Shown: one piece after another, positions 1 through 6,326 of the stretch | Position numbering within the stretch: the first letter of the stretch is position 1 | Layout: every line of letters begins with the position of its first letter | Assembly (NCBI GenBank): GCA_003153585.1 | Contig: PLZZ01000226.1 | Location: 13,519-21,106, forward strand | Origin: Acidobacteriota bacterium | GTDB taxonomy: Bacteria; Acidobacteriota; Terriglobia; Acidiferrales; UBA7541 | Direction: 5' to 3' | DNA: 7,588 bases | The notes under the pieces: model-generated | The model's database searches: none | Seen by the model: the letters and a program-made list of their open reading frames with translations, nothing else | What the model was told of the DNA's origin: nothing | Translations under genes and position numbers: made by a program

Positions 1-876
1 GCGATTTCATTGAATGGCTACCTTCCGGATTCTTTCAGTCTTCGCGGACGCCGCTTGGTTTATTCGCAAGGAGTTTACGTCCTCGCAATTCTCGCTGGCT
101 CTCTCTTGGTCGTTTTCCGCGGTGTGACCAATAGGCTCATTCCTCTTTACGCGGTCGGCGCTTTCCTCGCTTTCACGCTTTCGCAAGCTGGAATGGTGGC
201 GCACTGGAAAAAGAACAGAGGCCCCGGCGCGGGCCGAAGCATGTTCGTCAACGGGCTGGGAGCCATCGCTACCGGCGCGACTGTGATTGTCGTTCTGGTT
301 GCAAAGTTTATCGAGGGAGCTTGGGTCACGGCGGTGCTTATTCCCGCGCTGCTTTTGCTTATGATGGCCGTGAAGCGTTATTTTGTGCGCGTTGAAGATG
401 AAATACTCACTCAAGAACCTTTGGAAATCGCGCCAGTCAAGCCGCCGCTGGTAGTCTTGCCGATTTACAGGTGGAGCAAGGTGATCCAGAAGGCGCTTCA
501 ATTCGCATTAACAATTTCCGCTGACATTCATGTCGTACACGTTTGTAGAGAAGATCAGAAAGAACAGCTTAAGGACGAGTGGGCCCGGTTGGTCGAAGAG
601 CCGGCCCGCCGAGCTGGGTTGCCGGTACCGAAATATGTCGAGGTGGCATCGCCGTATCGGCTTGTGATTACGCCCGTCGTGGACTATGTCTTGATGCTGC
701 AGGTGGAAAACCCAGACCGCCAAATAGTGCTGATCGTTCCGGAATTAATCGAGCTCCATTGGTATCACTATTTTCTGCAGAGCAATCGCGGCGAGCTCAT
801 GAAAGGGCTCATGCTTCTGCGGGGAAATCAGAACATCGCCATCATTAATTTGCCGTGGTATCTGACCGGAACCTAA
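1..876 (+). CDS. APC-superfamily amino acid permease, C-terminal part (5' truncated)
   Basis: The frame is open from base 1 to the TAA at 874-876, giving 291 visible residues. A TTG at position 10 could be read as a start, but the first residues already look like the middle of a permease, so the true start lies to the left. The first ~125 residues hold about four hydrophobic segments: VYVLAILAGSLLVVF, LIPLYAVGAFLAFTLSQAG, and a long stretch from LGAIATGATVIVVLVAKF to LIPALLLLMMAVKRYF. The segment around IPLYAVGAFLAFTLSQAGMVAHW is typical of APC permeases related to amino acid and KUP-like transporters. The last ~150 residues are soluble and begin near PPLVVLPIYRW. They alternate beta-strand-like hydrophobic runs with helices, like the universal-stress-type cytoplasmic domain of this subgroup. 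The role is inferred to be proton-coupled uptake of an amino acid or similar solute across the inner membrane; the substrate cannot be told. The gene converges on the LysR gene with a 12 bp gap and no obvious terminator. Confidence 0.85.
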   Translation, partial: AISLNGYLPDSFSLRGRRLVYSQGVYVLAILAGSLLVVFRGVTNRLIPLYAVGAFLAFTLSQAGMVAHWKKNRGPGAGRSMFVNGLGAIATGATVIVVLVAKFIEGAWVTAVLIPALLLLMMAVKRYFVRVEDEILTQEPLEIAPVKPPLVVLPIYRWSKVIQKALQFALTISADIHVVHVCREDQKEQLKDEWARLVEEPARRAGLPVPKYVEVASPYRLVITPVVDYVLMLQVENPDRQIVLIVPELIELHWYHYFLQSNRGELMKGLMLLRGNQNIAIINLPWYLTGT

Positions 877-888
877 GCCAGGCGACTG

Positions 889-1851
889 CTATCGCGCGCG
901 CCTCTTCGCGTTTGTCTTCGCTCGTGCGCTCCTGGGTTTCGATACTTTCTTCGCCAGCGGTACGGGCGTGGCAGCGGCACTCTGGAGCAGAAGCAGGAAC
1001 GCTTGCGCGTCCCGAGAAAGAGCCCGGTGCCGGGGATGAATTACATCCAGGTTCCGGCGCAGCGGCTCGGCGTTGATGATTTCAATCGCGACGAGCTTGC
1101 CTCGTCTAAGCTCCGTGGTCACCGCAATCTGCGGAAGGAAGCTAAGTCCCAGCTTGCGTTCCACCATTTTCTTTGCCGCCTCAATTGTTTCCACTTCCAA
1201 AACCACGTTCGGCAGCAGCCCCGCCCGCCGGAAGAGGCTCTGGCTCAGCGTCCAGTCGCTCGATCCGCGGTCGAAAAATATGAGCGGCCACGACTCCGTC
1301 TCCTCCAGACGGACTCGGCTTTGTTGCGCCGCCGCGTGTGCCGGGTGGCCAACGAGAATCAATGGATCATCGCGCAGCGTCGTGGTTTCCACTTCGGGAT
1401 GATGCAGCGACCGCGCCACGCCGATATCGGCTTCGCCGTCCAGGACCATCTTTAAGACCTGCAGCGAGGTGCCCGAGCGAAGGTTCACCAGTACTTTTGG
1501 ATGCTTCGATTGGTACGCCTTCATCACGTCGGGCAAAAAGTATGTGCAGATGGATAGAGCCGCGGCGATGTTCAGCACGCCGCTCTCAGAAGGCTGTGAT
1601 ACATGCACGGCTTGCCGCGCCAGCGCGACGGTCCGCAGCAATTGCTCGGCAACCGGCCGCAGCGCCTTCCCGGCAGGGGAGAGCAAGACGTTGGAATGCA
1701 CTCGGGTAAAGAGCTTAACGCCGAGCGAAACTTCTAACGCGCGGATACGCGCGCTGACCGCGGGCTGGCTCACGCGCAACGCTCCCGCCGCGCGATGAAA
1801 TCCGCCGTATGTCACCACCGCCAGGAATGTTTCTACCTGGTCGATTTCCAC
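889..1851 (-). CDS. LysR-type transcriptional regulator, divergent from aceA
   Basis: This is a 320-residue DNA-binding regulator. I place the start at GTG (1851-1849), because a GGAGGT lies 5 nt upstream and the protein then begins MEIDQVETFLAVV, the usual LysR N-terminus. The longer reading from 1908 adds 19 residues (including CKTC) unlike any LysR start. The winged helix-turn-helix spans about residues 4-62, with recognition segment HRAAGALRVSQPAVSARIRALE. The effector-binding domain follows from about 88 (GVLNIAAALSICTYFLP) to 294 and is typical of periplasmic-binding-protein-like LysR domains. The last ~28 residues are a basic Ala/Lys/Arg tail ending KTNAKRRAR, longer than usual for the family. 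Divergent LysR genes commonly control their neighbour, so aceA is the inferred target, supported by T-N11-A dyads between the two genes. Autoregulation is likely, as the dyads lie about 63-98 nt upstream of the GTG. The effector is unknown; a central-carbon metabolite is only a guess. Confidence 0.93.
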   Translation of the reverse strand: MEIDQVETFLAVVTYGGFHRAAGALRVSQPAVSARIRALEVSLGVKLFTRVHSNVLLSPAGKALRPVAEQLLRTVALARQAVHVSQPSESGVLNIAAALSICTYFLPDVMKAYQSKHPKVLVNLRSGTSLQVLKMVLDGEADIGVARSLHHPEVETTTLRDDPLILVGHPAHAAAQQSRVRLEETESWPLIFFDRGSSDWTLSQSLFRRAGLLPNVVLEVETIEAAKKMVERKLGLSFLPQIAVTTELRRGKLVAIEIINAEPLRRNLDVIHPRHRALSRDAQAFLLLLQSAAATPVPLAKKVSKPRSARAKTNAKRRAR

Positions 1852-1856
1852 TAGCC

Positions 1857-1862
1857 ACCTCC
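1857..1862 (-). promoter_or_regulatory. Shine-Dalgarno site fixing the LysR GTG start
   Basis: On the minus strand the sequence reads GGAGGT, then five bases, then GTG. This near-perfect ribosome binding site decides in favour of the GTG at 1851 over the longer start at 1908. Confidence 0.8.
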
Positions 1863-1886
1863 GGCTACAGGTTTTGCAGTAGAACG

Positions 1887-1892
1887 ATTGTA
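1887..1892 (-). promoter_or_regulatory. Candidate -10 box of the LysR gene
   Basis: The minus strand reads TACAAT (5 of 6 to TATAAT) about 36 nt upstream of the GTG start. No good -35 lies at 16-18 bp; the nearest similar hexamer, TTGATA, is 21 bp away and is part of the first LysR dyad. If this promoter is real, that dyad sits near -40 and bound regulator would repress its own gene. Confidence 0.3.
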
Positions 1893-1913
1893 CTGGAACC
1901 GATAACATAATTC

Positions 1914-1926
1914 TATCAATATGATA
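1914..1926. promoter_or_regulatory. LysR box 1 (T-N11-A dyad)
   Basis: TATCA-ATA-TGATA is a perfect 5+5 inverted repeat whose outer bases make exactly T-N11-A, the signature of LysR-type binding sites. Its centre (1920) is about 54 bp upstream of the predicted aceA transcription start, suiting a high-affinity recognition site. That the neighbouring regulator binds it is inferred. Confidence 0.6.
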
Positions 1927-1932
1927 AGGACA

Positions 1933-1947
1933 ATCAGTTTGACTGAT
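1933..1947. promoter_or_regulatory. LysR box 2 (dyad overlapping the aceA -35)
   Basis: ATCAG-TTTGA-CTGAT is a perfect 5+5 inverted repeat that also contains a T-N11-A (T1934 to A1946). It sits exactly 20 bp from box 1, about two helical turns, so two regulator dimers would lie on the same DNA face. It overlaps the -35 hexamer of the aceA promoter, as expected for a LysR activation site. Confidence 0.55.
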
Positions 1948-1967
1948 AGGGCCGGTCGTTTCATACT
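1939..1967 (+). promoter_or_regulatory. Predicted sigma-70-type promoter of aceA
   Basis: The -35 box TTGACT (1939-1944; 5 of 6) is followed by a 17 bp spacer and the -10 box CATACT (1962-1967; 4 of 6). Transcription would start near 1974, leaving a leader of about 108 nt before the aceA ATG. The weak -10 and the embedded LysR dyad fit an activator-dependent promoter. Confidence 0.5.
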
Positions 1968-2082
1968 CTCCTACGTTGCCGTATGGCGCTACGCGGCACG
2001 ACGATTTACCTCGCGAAGTTTCAGACCTGGTTTTTCAGCAGAGCTTTTCAACCACGAAAACATTTAAAGAGAGGCGACACAA

Positions 2083-3489
2083 ATGGCCAGCAACGGAACG
2101 TCTTCGAACGGCAATTCCTCAAACCACGGCATGGATTGGGAAACGGATCCCCGCTGGAAGGGCGTCACTCGCCCTTATCCTGTCGCAGACGTCGAAAAAT
2201 TGCGCGGGTCGGTTCATGTCGAGCACACCCTGGCGAAGCTGGGCGCTGAGCGCCTGTGGAAATTGCTGCACGAAGAAGAGTACGTTCCGGCATTAGGCGC
2301 CATGACGGGCAATCAAGCCGTTCAACAGGTGAAGGCCGGACTGAAGGCGATTTATGTGAGCGGCTGGCAGGTCGCCGCGGATGCCAATGACTCTGGACAG
2401 ATGTACCCGGACCAAAGTCTCTACCCCGCCAACAGCGTTCCGAGTCTCGTGCGCCGAATCAATCAAGCGCTCACGCGCGCGGACCAAGTTCATCACGCCG
2501 AAGCGAAGGACGATACGTACTGGTTTGCCCCCATGATTGCAGACGCCGAAGCTGGCTTTGGCGGTAACCTGAACGCGTTTGAGCTGATGAAGGCCATGAT
2601 CGAAGCGGGCGCAGCATGCGTCCATTTTGAAGACCAATTGTCTTCTGCCAAGAAATGCGGCCATCTGGCGGGAAAAGTTCTGGTGCCGACGATTGAGGCC
2701 ATTCACAAATTGGTGGCTGCGCGGCTGGCGGCGGACGTTATGGGAGTGCCCACTTTGCTCATGGCGCGCACGGACGCCGATAGCGCCACGCTTCTCACCA
2801 GCGATATTGACCCGCGCGACCGTGAATTCATCACCGGCGAACGTACTGCCGAAGGATTCTTCCGCATTCGCGGCGGCACCGAGTCCGCCATTGCCCGCGG
2901 CCTGGCCTATGCCCCGTACGTGGATCTGCTCTGGTGCGAAACCTCCAAGCCGGATCTAGCGGAGGCACGGAAGTTTGCCGACGGGATTCACGCAAAGTAC
3001 CCGGACAAAATGCTGGCTTATAATTGCTCGCCTTCGTTCAATTGGAAGAAGAATCTGGACGACGCCACCATCGCTAAATTCCAGCGCGAGCTCGCATCCA
3101 TGGGCTACAAATTCCAGTTCATCACCCTGGCCGGTTTCCATGCGCTCAACCTGACCATGTTCGATCTCGCCCGCACCTACAAACAGAGCGGCATGACCGC
3201 CTACTGCGAGCTGCAAGAGAAGGAGTTCGATTCAGAGAGGAACCACGATTACGAAGCCGTGAAGCATCAGCGCTTCGTCGGCACGGGATATTTCGACGCG
3301 GTGCAGCAGGTGATTACCAGCGGTACCGCTTCCACCACCGCGCTCGAAGGGTCCACTGAGTCAGCTCAATTCGATCATTCGAAGCCGGCCGCGCCCGCAA
3401 ACGAATCGAAGTCTGCGCAGACGCCAAAACCCACGGAGCGCCGTGTGCCGGCAATGGCAGCAAAAACGGCCGCTACCGCCGCCGACTAG
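2083..3489 (+). CDS. aceA: Isocitrate lyase with a C-terminal low-complexity extension
   Basis: Isocitrate lyase splits isocitrate into glyoxylate and succinate, the entry step of the cytoplasmic glyoxylate shunt, which allows growth on acetate and fatty acids. The protein has 468 residues. The signature KKCGH is at 190-194, with catalytic Cys192. SGW is at 93-95, the metal/substrate residues D154 and E156 lie in [13 protein letters not shown]229 is in LMARTDA, and the carboxylate-binding NCSPSFNW is at 314-321. All match the E. coli enzyme closely in position. The family core ends at QFDH, residue 432 (E. coli has 434). The remaining 36 residues form an Ala/Pro/Lys/Ser-rich tail with no evident fold. 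The ATG is preceded by GAGG at 8 nt spacing. The gene is divergent from a LysR regulator and is probably monocistronic, since dinB converges on it at the stop. No aceB or aceK is in view. The N-terminal ~15 residues are Ser/Asn/Gly-rich. Confidence 0.98.
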   Translation: MASNGTSSNGNSSNHGMDWETDPRWKGVTRPYPVADVEKLRGSVHVEHTLAKLGAERLWKLLHEEEYVPALGAMTGNQAVQQVKAGLKAIYVSGWQVAADANDSGQMYPDQSLYPANSVPSLVRRINQALTRADQVHHAEAKDDTYWFAPMIADAEAGFGGNLNAFELMKAMIEAGAACVHFEDQLSSAKKCGHLAGKVLVPTIEAIHKLVAARLAADVMGVPTLLMARTDADSATLLTSDIDPRDREFITGERTAEGFFRIRGGTESAIARGLAYAPYVDLLWCETSKPDLAEARKFADGIHAKYPDKMLAYNCSPSFNWKKNLDDATIAKFQRELASMGYKFQFITLAGFHALNLTMFDLARTYKQSGMTAYCELQEKEFDSERNHDYEAVKHQRFVGTGYFDAVQQVITSGTASTTALEGSTESAQFDHSKPAAPANESKSAQTPKPTERRVPAMAAKTAATAAD

Positions 3490-3998
3490 CTGGGTTGCGC
3501 TAACACGATCTTCGACGTGGTTACGGCTTGTCCCACGTGCCGCTGCGTATGATCGGCCACGTGGACCAGCAGTCCGCCTAGCGTGGTTGGCAATTCCTTT
3601 TTCCCGACAGCGCGCGGCTCATTAAGCCGGGCTACATCGAACGCGCGAATTCGCGCCGCGCTATTCCGCAGCGCCAAGTCCAATTCCGCAAACAATTCCT
3701 CGCGTTTTGCACCAGGATCCAACTCGCTGTTCATCGCCACTAGTTGCGCCTCGCTCAGTTTGTTTTCTTCCGCATAAGTCAGCAGCCGGTCAATGCTGCG
3801 CGCAATATGCCGCAAATGAAACGCCACTGGCGCAATTCCCGCCGGCCGCGCGTTCAATTCCGCGTCGCTAAGCGGCCCGCACCATCGCTTCAAATCTTCC
3901 TCGGCGAGTTCCAGCGCGTGCAACACAGCCCGCGGCACCGCCGGCATCTCAGCTAACGTGCCGCGCAACCACGGTTCTGGTAATTCATTCAATCCCAT
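3486..3998 (-). CDS. DinB/YfiT-family putative metalloenzyme
   Basis: The protein has 170 residues, a normal length for the DinB/YfiT four-helix-bundle superfamily. The visible histidines fit the family's metal site: HLRH at 61-64 in helix 2, and the C-terminal run [12 protein letters not shown] (H146, H150, H154), the usual H-x3-H-x3-H(R)GQ ending. Family members include thiol S-transferases for bacillithiol or mycothiol and proteins of unknown function, so the substrate cannot be assigned. The name DinB here refers to the B. subtilis damage-induced family, not DNA polymerase IV. The start is ATG (3998-3996) with GGAGG at 4008-4012, 9 nt upstream. Its TAG stop overlaps the TAG stop of the convergent aceA in the shared CTAG at 3486-3489. 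The M19 gene lies 121 bp upstream on the same strand; that gap has no good promoter match, so co-transcription cannot be excluded. Confidence 0.88.
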   Translation of the reverse strand: MGLNELPEPWLRGTLAEMPAVPRAVLHALELAEEDLKRWCGPLSDAELNARPAGIAPVAFHLRHIARSIDRLLTYAEENKLSEAQLVAMNSELDPGAKREELFAELDLALRNSAARIRAFDVARLNEPRAVGKKELPTTLGGLLVHVADHTQRHVGQAVTTSKIVLAQPS

Positions 3999-4119
3999 TG
4001 AACCTGTCCTCCCAACCGAGGCAAAGAATTCGATGAAGGCGTGAATTTAGCATTCGAGGATGCGGCCGACGTGAATTGACGAGTCCGCGGACCAGGCAGA
4101 ACTAAAAAGCGGCCTTCAT

Positions 4120-5418
4120 CTATTTTGACTTCAATCCTTCGGTGATGAGAGGAGCTTCCGATTTTTGAAGCTCCGCCGCCACCTTCTCCATCTGGCGCAT
4201 GGCGCGCAGGTGATTTCGTCCCGCAATCTTGAGTACGTCGTCATCGGAATATCCTCGGCGCAGAAGCTCGGCGAAGAGGTACGGATAGCGGGTAACGTTT
4301 TCCAGACCGACCACCATCGAGCCTGGAACGACATCGTAGAAGTCGGCGCCAACACCGATGTGATCGACGCCCGCCACTTTGCGAATGTGGTCGATGTGGT
4401 CGGCTACATCGGATACGCCGCCGCGCGGAGGGACGTTTTCCTTATCCCAGTCGGCAAGGCCTTTCGCAATCGCTTGGTCGGTATCGAGGCGGGCGTGCAG
4501 GTCTTGGAGCGCAGCCGTACGTTTCTGTTGCCACTCAGGGTAACGCGGTGATACGAACTCCCAGATGAAGTTTACGTGCACCACGCCGCCGTTGGCGGGC
4601 ATCAGCCGCAGCACATCATCAGGAACGCAGCGCGGGTGCGGGTCAATAGCGAAGGCGTTCGAGTGCGAGAAAATCACGGGAGCGCGCGTCACGTGCAGCG
4701 TATCCCGCATTGTGTCAGCGCTGACGTGAGAGATATCTGCGAACATGCCCAGGCGATTCATTTCCTTTACTACGCGTTCGCCGAACTCGGTGAGCCCGTA
4801 ATGTTCCGGGCGGTCGGTTGCGGCATCGGCCCAATCAATATTGTCCCAGTGAGTGAGCGTCATGTAACGCGCGCCCAAAGCGTGAAAAACGCGAAGCGCA
4901 GCGGGAGAATTCTCAATCATGTGGCCGCCTTCGACGCCAAGAAGGCACGCAATGCGTCCCGATTGATGGATGCGGTCGATGTCGTCAGCCGTTCGCGCTT
5001 GTTCGAGTTCGGGACGGCTTTGGATGAAGCGCAGCGCGACATCGAACTCGCGGAGCGCTTCATGCAAGGATGTATGGGTTTTCTGCGTGGCAGAATCCAC
5101 CCAAATCGACCAGTACTGCGCCCCGACGCCTCCTTCGCGCAATCGCGGAATATCGGCACACAGAGTGGGCTGAACCTTGCTCATATCGAACGAGGTTAGA
5201 TCACCGGCATTGGTTTCGAGAAACATCGTCGGCAGATCGTTGTGCGTGTCGATGAAGGGAGCCTGGTCCAGAAGAGACTTGGCTCGGGCGAGCAAGTTTG
5301 GATCAGGGGCCAACGGATCGTCAGCAGCGGCGGTGACGCCAGCGAGCACAGAGTTAGCGAGCACCGCGGTACCTGCAAACATGCTTGTCTGCTCAAGAAA
5401 ACGGCGGCGTGAGATCAA
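4120..5418 (-). CDS. Tat-exported membrane-type dipeptidase (peptidase family M19)
   Basis: Family M19 enzymes are di-zinc dipeptidases that hydrolyse dipeptides, often including D-residue dipeptides. The protein has 432 residues. It begins with a twin-arginine signal: SRRRFL at 3-8, a hydrophobic segment to about 28, and a likely cut after TAAA at 29-32. Folded export to the periplasm or beyond is therefore inferred. All expected zinc ligands are present: H59 and D61 in DTHND, bridging E163 in GVEGG, H231 in ISHVS and H252 in FSHSN. The substrate-binding R263 (HPR) and D359 (GADF) are also present, so the enzyme should be active. The start codon is TTG at 5418-5416, supported by AAGGAG 7 nt upstream and by the complete Tat motif directly after it. 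It is the only gene in its apparent unit, unless dinB downstream is co-transcribed. Peptide scavenging or cell-wall peptide turnover are possible roles. Confidence 0.95.
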   Translation of the reverse strand: MISRRRFLEQTSMFAGTAVLANSVLAGVTAAADDPLAPDPNLLARAKSLLDQAPFIDTHNDLPTMFLETNAGDLTSFDMSKVQPTLCADIPRLREGGVGAQYWSIWVDSATQKTHTSLHEALREFDVALRFIQSRPELEQARTADDIDRIHQSGRIACLLGVEGGHMIENSPAALRVFHALGARYMTLTHWDNIDWADAATDRPEHYGLTEFGERVVKEMNRLGMFADISHVSADTMRDTLHVTRAPVIFSHSNAFAIDPHPRCVPDDVLRLMPANGGVVHVNFIWEFVSPRYPEWQQKRTAALQDLHARLDTDQAIAKGLADWDKENVPPRGGVSDVADHIDHIRKVAGVDHIGVGADFYDVVPGSMVVGLENVTRYPYLFAELLRRGYSDDDVLKIAGRNHLRAMRQMEKVAAELQKSEAPLITEGLKSK

Positions 5419-5425
5419 CGGGAAT

Positions 5426-5431
5426 CTCCTT
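5426..5431 (-). promoter_or_regulatory. Shine-Dalgarno site fixing the TTG start of the dipeptidase
   Basis: The minus strand reads AAGGAG, seven bases, then TTG. This strong site makes the rare TTG the likely true start. Confidence 0.8.
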
Positions 5432-5556
5432 ATTGGCTTGAAACACGAGACCGACTCTAATGCGGCCTCGCTTGTTCGCGCTATAGTAAAACTCGGTCAT
5501 TATTTAATCTTGGCTGCACGTCCTTCGGTGGGAAGCTTCTGAAATTGGAGGGCGTC

Positions 5557-5697
5557 ATGGCCGGGCACCACCCGGTCCACGGAACCGGCAAGATCAAAAA
5601 TCGTTTCACGTTAGTTTCTCCCTGCCGTTCGACGAGTCCAGTGCCACGAACAGCGCGCCAGCCGGCGTGTCGCGTTTTAGTTTGGCAAGCCGGGTAA
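5557..5697 (+). CDS. Possible small ORF, 46 residues, unknown function
   Basis: An ATG at 5557 follows GGAGGG (5547-5552) with a 4 nt spacer, and the frame stays open for 46 codons to TAA at 5695-5697. The product is basic and rich in Arg, Pro, Ser and Thr, begins MAGHHPVHGTGKIKNRF, and has no membrane segment or motif I recognise. The codons do not show the strong GC third-position preference of the neighbours, which argues against it. A GC hairpin covers the first codons and could hinder initiation. It lies between divergent genes on the hpt strand, ending 83 nt before hpt. It may be noncoding. Confidence 0.2.
   Translation: MAGHHPVHGTGKIKNRFTLVSPCRSTSPVPRTARQPACRVLVWQAG
5561..5575. repeat. 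GC stem-loop in the dipeptidase-hpt gap
   Basis: CCGGG-CACCA-CCCGG forms a perfect 5 bp GC stem with a 5 nt loop. No U-run follows on either strand, so it is not a standard intrinsic terminator. A second imperfect pairing (CGGT with ACCG, about 5573-5587) overlaps its right arm, so two alternative foldings are possible. Confidence 0.35.
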
Positions 5698-5721
5698 CAT
5701 CTATTAACCAAGGGTGCCGTC

Positions 5722-5750
5722 TTGTCAATCCTATTCCTGTGCGATAGAGT
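5722..5750 (+). promoter_or_regulatory. Predicted sigma-70-type promoter of hpt-deoC
   Basis: The -35 box TTGTCA (5722-5727; 5 of 6) is followed by a 17 bp spacer and the -10 box TAGAGT (5745-5750; 4 of 6). Transcription would start near 5757, giving a leader of about 23 nt to the hpt ATG. Confidence 0.5.
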
Positions 5751-5779
5751 AGCCGCCTTCTCAGCGGGGCGAAACCAAA

Positions 5780-6325
5780 ATGCCAGTCGCAGCGGGACGG
5801 GAAAAACTGAAGGTCTTAATCCGCCGCTCTGCGATTCAGAAACGCGTTCGCCAGGTCGCGCATCAGATCACCCGGGATTTCAAGGGAGAGCGCGTCCATA
5901 TCGTCGGAGTGCTGAAAGGCGCATGCATCTTTCTCTCCGACCTTGTCCGCGAGCTGAGCCTGGATACTTCGATTGATTTCATCGCCGTGTCTAGTTACGG
6001 CAAAGGAAAACAATCTTCCGGCCAGGTGCGCGTTCTGAAAGACCTCGATAGCAGCATCCAGGGTCTTAACGTCGTGGTGGTCGAAGATATACTGGATACC
6101 GGCTTGACGCTGAGCTACCTCCTGCGCGTTTTGCAACAAAGAAAACCGAAAACTTTGCGGGTGGCTGCGCTCCTGGATAAACCTTCACGCCGGATTAAAG
6201 ATGTGAAGGCCGACTACATCGGTTTTAAAATCCCCAACGAATTCGTGGTTGGCTACGGCCTGGATTACGCAGAGCGCTATCGCAACTTAAAAGACGTCTG
6301 CATTCTCAGCCTTCCGACGGAATAA
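5780..6325 (+). CDS. hpt: Hypoxanthine phosphoribosyltransferase
   Basis: This cytoplasmic purine-salvage enzyme joins hypoxanthine (often also guanine) to PRPP, forming IMP or GMP and pyrophosphate. It has 181 residues, the normal bacterial length. The PRPP-binding signature [13 protein letters not shown] is at 98-110, with the acidic pair E102/D103 and the phosphate-binding DTGLT. The pyrophosphate loop GVLKGA is at 43-48, the flexible-loop SSYG at 71-74, the purine-contacting Lys134 in LLDKPSRR, and the C-terminal base-binding [13 protein letters not shown] at 158-170. The first ~10 residues are a short extra N-terminus. The ATG has only a weak upstream GGGG (5766-5769, 10 nt spacing). deoC follows after one base, so the two are co-transcribed and probably translationally coupled. 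Bacterial Hpt enzymes differ in hypoxanthine/guanine preference, which cannot be read from the sequence. Confidence 0.96.
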   Translation: MPVAAGREKLKVLIRRSAIQKRVRQVAHQITRDFKGERVHIVGVLKGACIFLSDLVRELSLDTSIDFIAVSSYGKGKQSSGQVRVLKDLDSSIQGLNVVVVEDILDTGLTLSYLLRVLQQRKPKTLRVAALLDKPSRRIKDVKADYIGFKIPNEFVVGYGLDYAERYRNLKDVCILSLPTE

Positions 6326-6326
6326 C

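Larger units (their letters stand above)
5419..5779. other. 361 bp intergenic region between the dipeptidase gene and hpt
   Basis: This gap separates two divergent genes. Its left part, 5432-5510, is relatively AT-rich and should hold the dipeptidase promoter. A minus-strand TACTAT (5488-5483) could be its -10, but no -35 pairs well with it. The middle holds a small ORF with a good ribosome site and a GC-rich hairpin near its start. The right end holds the hpt promoter. No tRNA, recognisable riboswitch or transposon end was seen. Confidence 0.6.

Noticed and set aside
1852..1908. Longer LysR start adding 19 residues with a CxxC motif
   Set aside because: The GTG at 1851 has a near-perfect ribosome site and gives the standard LysR N-terminus, whereas the extension runs into the leader and likely promoter.
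1976..2296. Plus-strand frames overlapping the aceA leader and 5' end
   Set aside because: They are in other frames from aceA, lack ribosome sites, and overlap its conserved coding region.
2293..2706. 137-codon open frame antisense to aceA
   Set aside because: It is a shadow of the strongly conserved isocitrate lyase coding sequence, with no protein-like features.
4040..4077. Direct repeat CGTGAATT (4040-4047 and 4070-4077) between dinB and the dipeptidase gene
   Set aside because: Two short copies without dyad symmetry or promoter context can occur by chance.
4083..4092. Palindrome GTCCGCGGAC downstream of the dipeptidase gene as a terminator
   Set aside because: It is a 10 bp palindrome with no loop to spare and no T-run after it on either strand, so it does not fit an intrinsic terminator.
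4576..5199. 207-codon open frame on the plus strand opposite the dipeptidase gene
   Set aside because: It lies wholly antisense to a gene with intact M19 motifs, has no family resemblance, and is typical of antisense frames in GC-rich coding DNA.
5481..5711. 76-codon minus-strand frame in the dipeptidase-hpt gap
   Set aside because: It starts at TTG, has no ribosome site that I can see, gives a composition without recognisable features, and overlaps the likely dipeptidase promoter.
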